Under the pieces are notes generated by a model, which searched no databases, was not told the origin of the DNA, and saw only the letters and a list, made by a program, of their open reading frames with translations. A DNA stretch of 30,566 bases from Allomyces macrogynus ATCC 38327 (lineage: Eukaryota; Blastocladiomycota; Blastocladiomycetes; Blastocladiales; Blastocladiaceae). Within the stretch, counting starts at the first letter, position 1; the number at the start of each line of letters is the position of its first letter. Positions 1 to 9,334 of the stretch are shown here, one piece after another. The position numbers were made by a program, and so were the translations under genes. The DNA lies in contig GG745376.1 in NCBI GenBank assembly GCA_000151295.1, positions 137,454 through 168,019 of the forward strand, written 5' to 3'.

Positions 1-305
1 CCGGCACCGACGCCCTCGCGGTCGCCAAGAAGAGCAGTGGCGGCGGCAAAGTGGACTACGCCAAGGACGACGAGGTGACGCACGTGACCCGCCTCCGTCG
101 TGCCGTTGGCCGCGACGAGATTCAACCCAAGAAGACGTTTGCCAAGGACGAGGGCGTGGTGCGCAACGACCGCATCAAGGGCCAGAGCGGCCAGGGCGTC
201 AACCGCGACGTTCTCAAAAAGGCTCCCGCTCAGAGCGACGGCGTGGCGCGTGTGGACCGCATCGAGACCGGTCGCTTCAATGCCGGCGGCAAGACTGGTG
301 AGTAG
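1..305 (+). CDS. 3' end of an unrecognised repetitive charged protein (partial)
   Basis: The frame is open from the window edge (codons start at position 3) to a TAG at 303-305, so the 5' part lies outside the window. The visible ~100 residues are rich in Lys, Arg, Asp and Gly and contain roughly three repeat units of about 30 residues, each with a core resembling DEGVVRNDRI (also SDGVARVDRI and a more degenerate DDEVTHVTRL). No family is recognised; the repeats suggest a disordered or scaffolding tail. The last codons overlap a good splice donor (GTGAGT at 299-304), so the true end may lie in a downstream exon rather than at this stop. The pyrimidine-rich tract following at about 421-450 fits either a 3'UTR or an intron end. 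Coding status is supported by GC-rich third positions. Confidence 0.55.
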   Translation, partial: GTDALAVAKKSSGGGKVDYAKDDEVTHVTRLRRAVGRDEIQPKKTFAKDEGVVRNDRIKGQSGQGVNRDVLKKAPAQSDGVARVDRIETGRFNAGGKTGE

Positions 306-766
306 GCGAGCCGCGGCGTCGCTGTCGTGGTGCTGTGGCGGCACGGGGTTGACGAGCGGGCTGCACATGCCGCGGGCTTTCTTGTCGTGCTCGCGGGTGC
401 AGGTGCAGTGTGATTCGTGTTTCTTTTTGGGTGTGATCTTTTTTTTTGTCTGTCTGATTTCGTTGGCGCGCACTGTGCTGCGCGCACGATTCTGGCCGCG
501 CTCCTCTTGGGCGTCATGGCCGAGCATTTGATCCAATGTCAGGGCGTGTTATCTGTTGACCTGCTATCCTTGGGATCTGTTTTCGTCGCTGTCGTTGGTG
601 AAGGCTCAACCCGTGGTAACGTTAGAAGGCGGCACGAAGAGGATGCTGCATAGACGTGACAATCGCTACCACCTGTCACTGTCGAGAGCAGAGCAACCGG
701 CGCCCATCGCGGCATCTTCCATCAAAGTTGAAATATGCGCCAAGCATGGATGCTGGCGGCAAGCAA
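306..766. other. Intergenic stretch, no gene seen
   Basis: About 460 bases between the partial gene and the left inverted repeat. There are T-rich runs near 421-450 and short overlapping frames without recognisable protein motifs. It probably holds the 3'UTR of the upstream gene, or an intron if the GTGAGT at 299 is used. Confidence 0.4.
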
Positions 767-1667
767 CGTGAGGTTTCGACCAGCCAGTTTACCACTCTCG
801 TGCAGGCCATTGGTTTGCGTTGGTTTGACATCTTGGATCCATTGTCATGATTGCATCGGCCGTTTTTCAACTTCACTTTACATGTCTGCAAGCGCAAACG
901 CGCGCGAGAGCGTGGACCGGCGCGCCGGCATTGACCGACCTGTGCAGCTGAGCGTACTGCGAGGGGCATGCCGAATGAACCAAGTCGAGGAATGAGGTTC
1001 AACCACTCTGGACAGCGTTCCAAGTGATTCTCACTATGGTGCAGATCACGATGACCCTCCTGGATCTGTTTGTTAGACATCACTCATCAGTCACTCCACC
1101 GCTGATATTTTTACCACACGTAATAAATAAGAGCCATTGTGCGCTACTTTCAGAAAGATTCCCCAGTTTCCTAGCCCACTGGGGGCCAAGAAATGGCCGC
1201 GGCCTGGCCGCGGCCAGAGTGTCCCGGACTGCAACAGCGGTCGTGGGAGCACGGTTGATGCGCGGCATCAATACAAATCGATTGCACATTGTTTGGGCTG
1301 AATCGGAGGTGATTTGAAGGCGTCGATAGATTTGAAATGAGCGGTCGGTTGGCCTTGATCGGGCGTGCCGTCGTCCCAGCAGGACGCTGCTAGCGGAGTC
1401 GATTTGCTCGCCAACCGAGTTGCGGTCCTCGCAACACTCGGTGACAAAAACGACGAAGGCGACGATGCCGTCCGAGTTGGACGGTGAGTCTGATTCTGGC
1501 TTGCCGGCAACGACCACGACGACGCCGCATTCCCGTGTCGTCTACACGGTCAAGGAGGACCGGCTGGATACCGTGTTTTTCGTCGAATCCATTTTCTCCG
1601 AACTCCACGGACTCAGCAAGAACGTCTGGGGCGTGTGGACCCAATACGATGACCGCAATTTGGATCT
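767..1667 (+). repeat. Left copy of a ~0.9 kb long inverted repeat
   Basis: This segment reappears as its reverse complement at 29662-30566. For positions above about 936 the pairing is x with 31329 minus x; for 767-910 the sum is 31333, because the right copy has 4 extra bases in a short variable patch (about 911-935). Outside that patch I saw no mismatch, and the overlapping translations in several frames are identical. The repeat includes about 700 bp upstream of a DUF6604-like gene plus its first ~68 codons. Identity stops abruptly at 1667, inside the coding sequence. Confidence 0.93.
1194..1216. repeat. 23-bp GC-only perfect palindrome with single-base centre
   Basis: The arm TGGCCGCGGCC (1194-1204) is followed by a central T and its reverse complement, which could extrude as a hairpin or cruciform. 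Just upstream (about 1160-1186) lies a second inverted repeat, CCCCAGT with ACTGGGG across a short loop. Both are conserved in the right copy (near 30113-30135). They lie 250-300 bp upstream of the DUF6604-like start codon and could be regulatory or recombination-prone; no function is shown. Confidence 0.7.
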
Positions 1668-2115
1668 TCTGACTGCGTCTGCCCTTAAGGGCATACGCAC
1701 TGACTGCATCTCTCGTCACGACCACTGCACTGATCTTGCTCGCGCTTTCGAGTCGCGTCTCATTGCACAGGACCCGGCGCTGGCCGACCCACATTTCGCG
1801 ATTCATCCGCTGCTGTGCGCTCTCTATCGCTTGTCAGAACTGCCGATGCCGTTTCAGGAAGAATACTTGGACCCTGACACACTGGAACGCTTTGATCAGT
1901 GCAGCATACCTGTATACGAGGCGTGCTGGCAATGCAACGAGAACGAGGTTGAATTGTTGTGGCCCGACTTGAACACGTTCATGAAGGAATTCGACAAGGA
2001 CTCGCTGTATGCTGGTTGTGTGCCCAAAAAGGCGCTTGGCTTCTCAGATTGCTGGCTCCAGGTTATGTACGGCGTGGTTCGTTGCTGTGATCTTGTTGCA
2101 ACATGCAGACCATGA
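1465..2115 (+). CDS. DUF6604-like protein, left member of a duplicated pair
   Basis: A single uninterrupted frame of 216 aa from the first ATG at 1465 to a TGA at 2113-2115. Residues ~25-70 (FVESIFSELHGLSK, then VWTQYDDRNLDLLTA) resemble the start of the fungal DUF6604 domain as I remember it, where a Phe-Phe-Glu-Asp-Leu-His stretch is followed by W-x-x-Y and a D-L-x-T-A motif; this is a weak, motif-level match. The C-terminal part is rich in acidic residues, Trp and Cys and has no recognised motif. The protein is shorter than typical DUF6604 proteins, so the gene may be truncated or have more exons. Codons 1-68 lie in the inverted repeat and the rest is unique to this copy. Function unknown. 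Confidence 0.55.
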   Translation: MPSELDGESDSGLPATTTTTPHSRVVYTVKEDRLDTVFFVESIFSELHGLSKNVWGVWTQYDDRNLDLLTASALKGIRTDCISRHDHCTDLARAFESRLIAQDPALADPHFAIHPLLCALYRLSELPMPFQEEYLDPDTLERFDQCSIPVYEACWQCNENEVELLWPDLNTFMKEFDKDSLYAGCVPKKALGFSDCWLQVMYGVVRCCDLVATCRP

Positions 2116-2356
2116 CGGGTGTCTCAGGAAAATTGACTGAATGCGCCCGTGACGTGATGCATGTCGTGCTCGGCATTGGAGTTCTCGGCCCAAAGCAAAC
2201 AGGCAAGACACTTGTTTGTGTGACGTTCAACACCCCCCCCCCCCCCCGACACGGAGAAAAAAAAAAAAAAAAAACCATCGAGCCCTTAAACTTTTTCGAA
2301 CAAAACGGCAAACGACTCCCCGTGACCCGAACCATAACCTCATCTTCTCCCCAAAA
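2116..2356. other. Convergent intergenic gap with C15 and A18 homopolymers
   Basis: This gap separates the DUF6604-like gene (+) from the end of MSH3 (-). It contains a run of 15 C (2233-2247) followed ten bases later by a run of 18 A (2257-2274). The A-run lies about 140 bp beyond the + strand stop and could be a genomic poly(A) tract or a slippage-prone sequence. No gene is seen. Confidence 0.7.
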
Positions 2357-5300
2357 TCAAAAAGTCACGACGTCCCGAATCTCCTCAGCCAACGCAACCA
2401 ACTCTTTCCCCCCATCCTCCTCCGTCACCCCCCTCTCCACCCCATCCGTCATCCTCGCCTCCATCTCGCGACTCTTCTCAGCCGCCACCGCCAACACCGC
2501 CTCCGGCACCCGCGCCAACCGCGCCACATTCAATCCGTAGCTACGATCCGCCAGCCCGTCCGCGAGTTTGTACAGGAACGTGACCTCATGCTCATCCTCC
2601 CCCCTCACAAACCCCATATGTGCGGCACGCACATGCTGTGGATCGCAGTCGGCAACGATCTTGAGTGCCGGGAAATGCGTGACGAACAATGTACACGCGC
2701 GCACGTCGCGTACGATATGGTCGAGGACCGCGTAGGCGATGGCGGTGCCGTCGTGCGTGGCGGTCCCGCGCCCGAGCTCGTCGAGAATCACGAGCGACCG
2801 TGGGGTTGCGCGCGACAAGATGGATTGGGTTTCGAGTAACTCGACCATAAGCGTCGAGTGACCGCGAACGAGGTCGTCGGCGGCGCCCATGCGCGTGAAG
2901 ATGCCGTCGAAGACGCCGACAGTCGCAGACGCGCACGGGACGTAGCTGCCGATTTGCTGGGTGTCGGGGAACAAAATGTGAGCCAGGAGTATCGCCCACA
3001 CAGCGTGGAAACAAGAGAACGCACCGCGAGCAATACGTTGAGCGCAATCATGCGCACGACGCTCGTCTTGCCGCCCATGTTGGGCCCGCTGAGCAGCAGG
3101 CACCGCATGCCGGTTTGCTAGATGCAACAATACCTATCAGCAACCAACACTCACCTCCACAACCCATCACCGACAACGTACATCGAGCTCGACCGAATTC
3201 GGTACATACTGATCCACCACCGTCTCGACGACCGGGTGCCGCGCCTTGACGAGCTTGATCACCTGCGCGTCAACAATCTCCGGCCGCGAGTACCCCGGCT
3301 GGCTGACGGCGACCGTGGCCAAACTCAGCAAGCAGTCCATTTCGGCCACTCTTTGAATCGCGCGCGACATGTCGGCAAACACAGCCGTCGAGAACGCGCG
3401 GAGGCGAGCCCGGTAAACTTCCTTGCTGCGCGATTGCAGCATCTCGGCAAAAATGTCGCGCCGCTTGATGAGTTCGACGATGCGTGGCGGGTGGAATCGG
3501 GTCACTTGCTTGATCGCGCTCACTTGGTGCCAGGACGCGGGGACTTTGCGTGATTTGGGCACTTGGATCATGAACTGCACGGGGCAGAGGAGCGTGTGAG
3601 CGCGAGTCCGGGTGGACAATCACCATGAGCGGACGGCGACACGACGCACCTCGATGCCGCTCACGGCAACGACCGTCCCCGACACCGTTGCCGCCTCGGC
3701 CTTGGCTTCGGCCGTCAAGTCCCGCACGCACTGCGCGAGTTCCTAAATCACGAACACAGCGTGAGTCCGCATTCCCAAGTCCAGGCCATCCACACCAAAA
3801 AACGCACCTCGCGCGTCTCCGCCAACTCATCCTCGACCCACAGATTCGCCACATCGTCCTGCATCGCCGCGGCGCGATCCATACTCGCCAAGAACCCCTC
3901 TACCACCCCTCTCACCGCAACCACCTCGGCCACCCCATCCCCCACAATCTCCCCTGCGTGCACGACCGCCGCCGTGACATCGATCCACGTCTGCAGGAAC
4001 GAGAACAGCGCCGCGGATTTAATCCGGCCATAATGCGTGCGCAACAGCCACTTTTCCGCGTCCCAAGCCTCTTCAAGTGCTTCCCAAACTCCTTGACTTC
4101 CGGCGCGGAGATCGAGTCGACGAACCGCGCGACCGCGTCTTGACGCCGAGTGATCGCACGTTGGTCGAGGAGCGGGCGCGCGAGCCAGGACCGCAGCAGG
4201 CGCGCGGCGACGGGGAAGTGCGTGTGGTTGAGCAGTTTGTAAAGGGACGGAGAGCGCGCGTCGGACGGGTCCGGGAAGAGACCAAGGTGCCGCGCTGTCG
4301 ACGCGGAGAGGTGGAACGTGTGGATAGACGAGAAGTGGTGCATGCGCACGGCGACGCGGAAGAGCGAGTCGAGGTCGAATTGCTGCAGGTAGCGGTGTAG
4401 TGCGTAAAGGCAGTGTTGCACGGCCGCGGTGCTGTTGAGGACCTGGTCGATCAATTCTGGTGGTGCCAAAGAGAGCGGGTCAGTACTCGGTGGCAGGGCA
4501 ATGGAATGAAAACTGTAGCGGACCAGGGAGACCCTGCAGCGCGTCGACAAGCTCCGCGACAATCGGCGTCCCTTCGGGCACTTCCCTCGCGTCCTCGATT
4601 CGCACGGGATGCCTCGCCATGGTCGCAAACCGTGTGAGCCATGCGCGCGTCTCATCCGTGACCCCCGCCACGACCAACTCGACCGGATCCACGGCCACCA
4701 GCCGCCACTCGAGTTCCGCGCGCAACTCACCATCCACAAACTCGTCGTAGACAATATCCGCGGTCGCCGGATCCACAGCGACTACCGCCGTCACGCGACG
4801 CCCGCTCACGATCCGTTCGTGAAACACGGCCAGGTAATGTGCAGCGCCCCCCGCACCTTCGTCGTCGTCGTCGAGATCGTCGATCAGGGTTGCGGGCGTG
4901 TAGAGCCGCGTGAGTTGGCGCGAAAAGGGCCCGCGTGCGTTACCCGAGACGGACTTGAGCGCGGCGGTTTCGGTTTGCTGCACGAGACCGACCTTGTACC
5001 CGGCGCGCACGAGCCGGCGCATATGGATTCCGACGCGATGCGTGGGGATGGACGCAGTCAGGAAGTTCTTGTCTTGCCAACACACAATGTGCAGGTGTTC
5101 TGCCGCGATCTAGGGACGCGTAGAGCGGTCAGCTCCAATGCTCGTGGCGAGAATTGCTTGCTTGAGAACAACGACGGATGGAGTACCTTCGCGTCGTCGC
5201 CTAACCGCAACCAAATCGAAGAGCCTTTCGTCAGCACCATCACCAGGTCCGAACCTCAAAACGACCATCCACCCCCAATCATACCAAAGAAGCGGTACTT

Positions 5301-6008
5301 GTACCCGACCTCGACCGCGAGCAACACGTCCGGGTACTGTTCCTTGAGCTCCACGACCTGCTTCTCCAGCGGAGTGTATTTGACCTGCTCCGTCGCTGCC
5401 GTCTTCCTCTTCCCCTTGCCGCTGCTCTTAATACTCGACGCAGCTTTCGTTGCAGTCGCCGCCGCTGCTGTCGTCCGTTTCGCACCACCCTTGCGACTCC
5501 CCGCGCGCGCGCGCTTCGCCTTGACCGGCGCCACCTCGTCCTCCTCGTCGCCATCATCGCCGTCAATCACGATCACATCGTCATCGTCGTCCTCGTCCCC
5601 ATCCGCGGCAGCACCCGGGTCGTAATCGCTCCCGTCCCCATCATCATCATCGTCACCGTCCTTGAGCTGCGCGACGAACCGCGCGCGCTTGCTACGACGC
5701 GACGCGTCCGTGTCGTCAGCGTCGGCGGCGCGATCGGGCCGTGCACGCGCGCGTTTGCGTGCGGGGGCCGCAGCGGGTGGCGCAGCAGCAGCCGTAGCAG
5801 GGATCGCGCAGGGCTGGGTCGACGACTTCGAGCTTGCAGATGGGGTCGCTGGTGGATCAGAGCTGGTTGCTGCAGTTGGGGCGGGCGTGGCCGGCGTTGC
5901 GGGCGTGGACGGCGTAGCGGGTACAGGCCGCCGCGCGAAGTACGACGACAGAGTCGCTTGCTTGAGCCCCGGCGTGCCCGGTGCAGCGGATTTGGATTTG
6001 GGCGACAT
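2357..6008 (-). CDS. MSH3: DNA mismatch repair protein MSH3 (8 exons, apparent 1-nt frameshift)
   Basis: MSH3 pairs with MSH2 (MutS-beta) to recognise insertion/deletion loops. Proposed exons: 6008-5285, 5200-5187 (14-nt microexon), 5109-4533, 4456-3808, 3742-3650, 3574-3182, 3117-3025, 2956-2357, giving about 1047 aa, normal for the family. Seen: PIP box QATLSSYF (residues 17-24) for PCNA binding; a long acidic/basic disordered N-terminus; the MSH3-type mismatch-binding domain (GYKYRFFG, then SIPTHR and QTETAALK); lever and clamp regions; Walker [10 protein letters not shown] (~828); the [11 protein letters not shown] signature; Walker B with ILDELGRGT (~905); FVTHFP and SYGLNVA. MSH3 is preferred over MSH6 because of the YKYRFFG block and SIPTHR context. 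Oddity: in exon 4 the frame shifts near 4058-4075, between FGKHL and EEAWDAEKW; one missing base would restore it, and the total exon length is a multiple of three only with that base. LSM7 lies 275 bp upstream on the same strand. Confidence 0.93.
5187..5200 (-). other. MSH3: 14-nt microexon of MSH3
   Basis: Flanked by acceptor TAG (5203-5201) and donor GTAC (5186-5183). It supplies the last two bases of a Gly codon plus Asp-Asp-Ala-Lys. This joins the YRFFG end of exon 1 to the Ile-Ala-Ala-Glu start of exon 3, rebuilding the conserved MSH3 block in which FFG is followed by an acidic pair and Ala. Skipping it would break the frame. Confidence 0.8.
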
Positions 6009-6283
6009 GGAGCGCGGAACTTGCAGAAATTGGAGGTTGGGCGGTGCTGATTCGAATGCAGCGGGTCGTGATCAACTGGGTGAAGACGCGCTATCTGACT
6101 ACTGTCCCGCTGGTCGACACGGCGGTGCAGGTCGCCCGTCGCAATCACAGTGACTCCGTTGCGAATTTGACCCAATCCTCTCTCAGAACGTTTATCCACG
6201 CTGCACAACCTGGAGCGTGAAAGAGCGTGTTGGCACGGTATTGGTGATTTATCTATCCAGACAGCAAACAGAGCATGTCGGTT

Positions 6284-6942
6284 CTACTCAGCCATGACAA
6301 ACGGGTTCTCAATCTCCTCAAAGCCGTCCGTCGGTGCAATCAGCACAATCGTTGTGCCGCGAGCCAAGACCAGGCCGAGCTGCCGCGTCTTTTCAATGAT
6401 CGCGTCGTCGGTGATCTCTGAAGGTCGGTGACGCGTGAAGTGATCAGTCCATTGTCACGCACCGCCACAGCGGTCGAATTCAAAATCGCGTACCGCGGAT
6501 CGTCTCGACCGTGTCGTCGAGCACAATGTTGGTAAGCTGGTCGTAGCCCTTGAGGACGCCCGTGACTACCCCCACGCAAAGCAAATCCACAGTCAATCCT
6601 TTGCATCCCCATCCATCCTATTAAAAACACGCTGAGCATACCCTCGCGCCCGCCCATAAACTGCACATGCAAACTCTTATCCATGTACTTGGCCAAATCC
6701 AAGATATTCGCGCGTTGCTTGCGCTCGCCGCCGTCACGGTCGCGGTCCCCACCACTGCCGCCGTGATGCCGATCGCTGTGGTGCCCACCACCGCCACGCC
6801 CGCCGCGGTACCCGCCACCCCCACCGCGTCCACCGCGGTTGTTGTTGTGGTAGCTGCCGCCGCCGCCACGGCCGCCGCGGTGGCCCGTGGTTGGCGGCGT
6901 TTGCCGGTTGCTGCCGGTGGTTCCGTGTGGTGCCGAGTTCAT
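6284..6942 (-). CDS. LSM7: U6 snRNA-associated Sm-like protein LSM7 with N-terminal RGG extension
   Basis: LSM7 is a subunit of the LSM1-7 (cytoplasmic mRNA decapping) and LSM2-8 (nuclear U6 snRNA) rings. Proposed exons 6942-6642, 6565-6494 and 6417-6284 give 168 aa. The Sm fold is clear: NILDLAKYMDKSLHVQF, GGRE, then GVLKGYDQLTNIVLDDTVE (Sm1) and RQLGLVLARGTTIVLIAP (Sm2), ending close to the family's usual C-terminus. Residues 1-78 are an added low-complexity region rich in RGG/RG, His and Asn that typical ~100-aa LSM7 proteins lack. Splice phases agree (phase 1 at both introns, each 76 nt). The start is the only ATG in frame before the RGG region. No alternative family fits. Confidence 0.93.
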
Positions 6943-7279
6943 GATTGGATAGGCGCGTCGTCGAGTGCGCCGAGTAGGGAGGTGCTGGTGCCGTGTGGAA
7001 GTTGCGACTGGCGGCGGGCCGGCTGAAGAGGTTCGGAAGAGGATGCAGAGTGAGCTGGGGAGGGGATGGATGTGGCAGGCGTCTGAATCACTTGCGGAGG
7101 GCTGGCTGGGTGAGGGTCGGGTCACTTGCGGCTGGCAAGACAAAGGACAGGAGCAATGACCTTTCCCCATGGAAAGGCCAAGACGATGCCGGTCCCGTCC
7201 AGTCCCTCCGAAAGGGACAGATCAGCAAAAGAATCACCCCCCAGGATCGCAACGACGCAAACCACGCCTTCATTCCACT
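6943..7279 (-). promoter_or_regulatory. LSM7 upstream region / ERCC8 3' flank
   Basis: A 337-bp tandem gap that should hold the ERCC8 terminator and LSM7 promoter. I see no clear TATA box or poly(A) signal and no additional gene. Confidence 0.35.
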
Positions 7280-8968
7280 TCATTCATCCTCGTCGTCGCT
7301 CCAATTATCCCTCCTCGCCCGCTTCACTGGCCTCCCCCTCTCCACCCCATCCCCTTCCTCCCCTTCCTCCTCCTCCTCCTCCTCCTCCTCCACCACAATA
7401 TCCCCACCCGTCCGATCCACTTCCCCCACTTCCACCCCCTCCATCCCATTCCCCTCCTCCTCCTCCTCCCCACCAGCTCCCCCCACCCACCTCGGCGGCT
7501 CCCAACACACGACCATCCCATCCTCGCCCCCCGTCCACAACCGCGCGCGCGACCCAGCCCACGAGACCGCGGCCACGGGCGCCATCAGTCCCCTGAGGAC
7601 GCGCGTCCGCCGTGACCGCCGCTCACCACTGTCGAGCAAGTCGGCGACGACCACTTTCGCGCCCCAGGGGACCGCGTAGACGGGCGGTGCGGAGTGCCGG
7701 TGGTCGCTCGCGCGCGATGGGAGGATGGCCGGGTTGGTTGTTCGGCGGGGTGGTGCGCTGGAGCCGGCGCGAATGCCGGCGACCTATGGAATTAGCGAGG
7801 GAGATGAGGGCAAGGAGTTGCGGCCGAAGAGACGAGAGGGAGGGGAGCGTACCTTAGTCCCGTCGTGCAAATCCCACACCGCCGTCCCCTGGCCCGGCAC
7901 TGTCAACACCGCATGCGCTGCGTCAGCCGTGACTGCGAGTCCCGTGACGGGCGCGCCAATGTCCAATGTTGTCCGGCACGCGAGCGCCTTGCGAATGTCC
8001 CAGACGCGCACGGTGCCGTCGGCACTACGAATCACGCACGATTTCGCGTCAGCTTTACCATTTACGAACGGGGAAACCAGAGCACACAAACGCACCTTGC
8101 CGAAACCACCTCCCACTCGGCACACGGCGACCACGCGACCGCCCAGACCCCCGCCGTATGCCCGCGCAACGCCTGCACGGCCGATCCGGACTGAATATCG
8201 CAGAGTCGCACGTTGGGTTCGGCCGTGGCCGCGGCCACGAGCGTGTGTGCGGTCGCAATTGGGGAGAGCGCGATGTGGTGCACGGCGTGGCCGAGGTCGA
8301 AATCGAAAATGGCCTGGATCGGAGCCAACGGGGTCAGGGGATGGGTGGAGAGCATGCGGATGAGAGAGGGAGAGGCGTACGTCCATGTCGAACGGGTCCC
8401 AAACGGTGACGCGGTCGTCGGCCGAGCCCGTCAGGTACATGCCCGTGTCGTGCGGGTACCATGCAGCCGTGGTCACGGCGCGCGATCTAGATAGCACAAA
8501 GCGGAGGAGAACATCAGATTCAGTCCACCTGGACGGGCGAGCCGTCCCGCACCGCCGGCAGGTACGACTCGATACGCACACATGCCGCGCGATCCCCGTC
8601 GGCCTTATATCCCGCGCGACCATTGACCTTGCATCCAAATCGTCGGCGGCCGGACACGTATTCCAGAAATTGATCGCGCCGTCGCGGCTCGTCGAGACCA
8701 AACTACCATCGCATCGTCAGCACCACGTCTCTCTCCCACACACCGCCGCGTAACGCCGTACAGACTATTGCTCTCTCACGGCATCGACCGCGAGCGCCGT
8801 GATGGCCGACCGGTGCACGTGGCGTAGTCGCGTGCTCTGCGAGAGTTCCAGCGAACGCAGGGCGTGCTCGTACTGCTCGCGGTGCCATGCGGCCACGGAC
8901 GCGGATTGGCCGAGGGCGCGAGCGCGCTCGAGGGTGTGGATGTGCCGGGACGGGGTCGTTGAGGACAT
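7280..8968 (-). CDS. ERCC8: WD40 protein ERCC8/CSA-like (transcription-coupled repair)
   Basis: CSA is the WD40 substrate receptor of a CUL4-DDB1 ubiquitin ligase acting at stalled RNA polymerase II (yeast Rad28). Proposed exons: 8968-8780, 8702-8381, 8313-8096, 8024-7853, 7783-7280, about 465 aa. Matches to the family: the N-terminal helix (TLERARALG), SLVSTSRDGAINFW, the diagnostic WYPHDTGMYLTGSADDRV, NVRLCDIQSGS, ALRGHTAGVWAVAWSP, ADGTVRVWDIRKA and GGEDGMVVCWEPP, then an acidic Glu-rich tail ending in DNWSDDEDE, like human CSA. A 42-nt in-frame segment in exon 2 (about 8518-8477) has GT-AG ends and may be an intron. Oddity: exons 1 and 2 join out of phase by one base (GCC before GTGAGA; exon 2 begins T-TTG after GTAG), so the junction is wrong or a base is missing there. 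Confidence 0.85.
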
Positions 8969-9334
8969 AGTTTGTTAGATCCTGTTGGGGAGGTTGCAGC
9001 AAGTTGGTTCCTGTTGCTCGTGCTGGATTCGGGTCCTGTCAAATCGCCATCGTCACCGTCGTCATGAAGCAGGAGAGACGAGAGCCGAAAGGGAGGCTGC
9101 CAAGTGACTCGACCTTGTATCGCGGCGGCGTGCCCGTGGCAGCTCGGTGCTGCGCCTGCTGCACAGCTCTGCACAGTTGGAAAAGGCTGGAAAATGAAAT
9201 TGGTGCAGAACATATCTTCAAATTCGATTACAGACCAAAATACACGTCGGCTCTCCCTGACAGTGTACTATCGGCCCTCTCTTGGGCCCAACACGACACA
9301 GCGCGCGCACGCGCGTGCTCGACGGCTGGCGCGC
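8969..9334 (-). promoter_or_regulatory. ERCC8 upstream region / C2-protein 3' flank
   Basis: A 366-bp gap between two minus-strand genes, presumably holding the ERCC8 promoter. No convincing core promoter element, RNA gene or further ORF is seen. Confidence 0.35.

Noticed and set aside
1..305. TPPP/p25-alpha C-terminus
   Set aside because: The charged Gly/Lys-rich tail is reminiscent, but the family's characteristic Gly-Tyr motif is missing.
1080..1517. 145-aa minus-strand frame conserved exactly at 29812-30249
   Set aside because: Conservation follows from the DNA duplication. It overlaps the DUF6604-like start in antisense and has no family motif.
4609..5625. 338-codon + strand frame
   Set aside because: Antisense shadow of MSH3 exons 1-3; Ser-rich low-complexity end mirrors the acidic region.
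7363..7392. CCT microsatellite as a separate repeat feature
   Set aside because: It is the coding strand complement of the poly-Glu tail of ERCC8 and needs no separate explanation.
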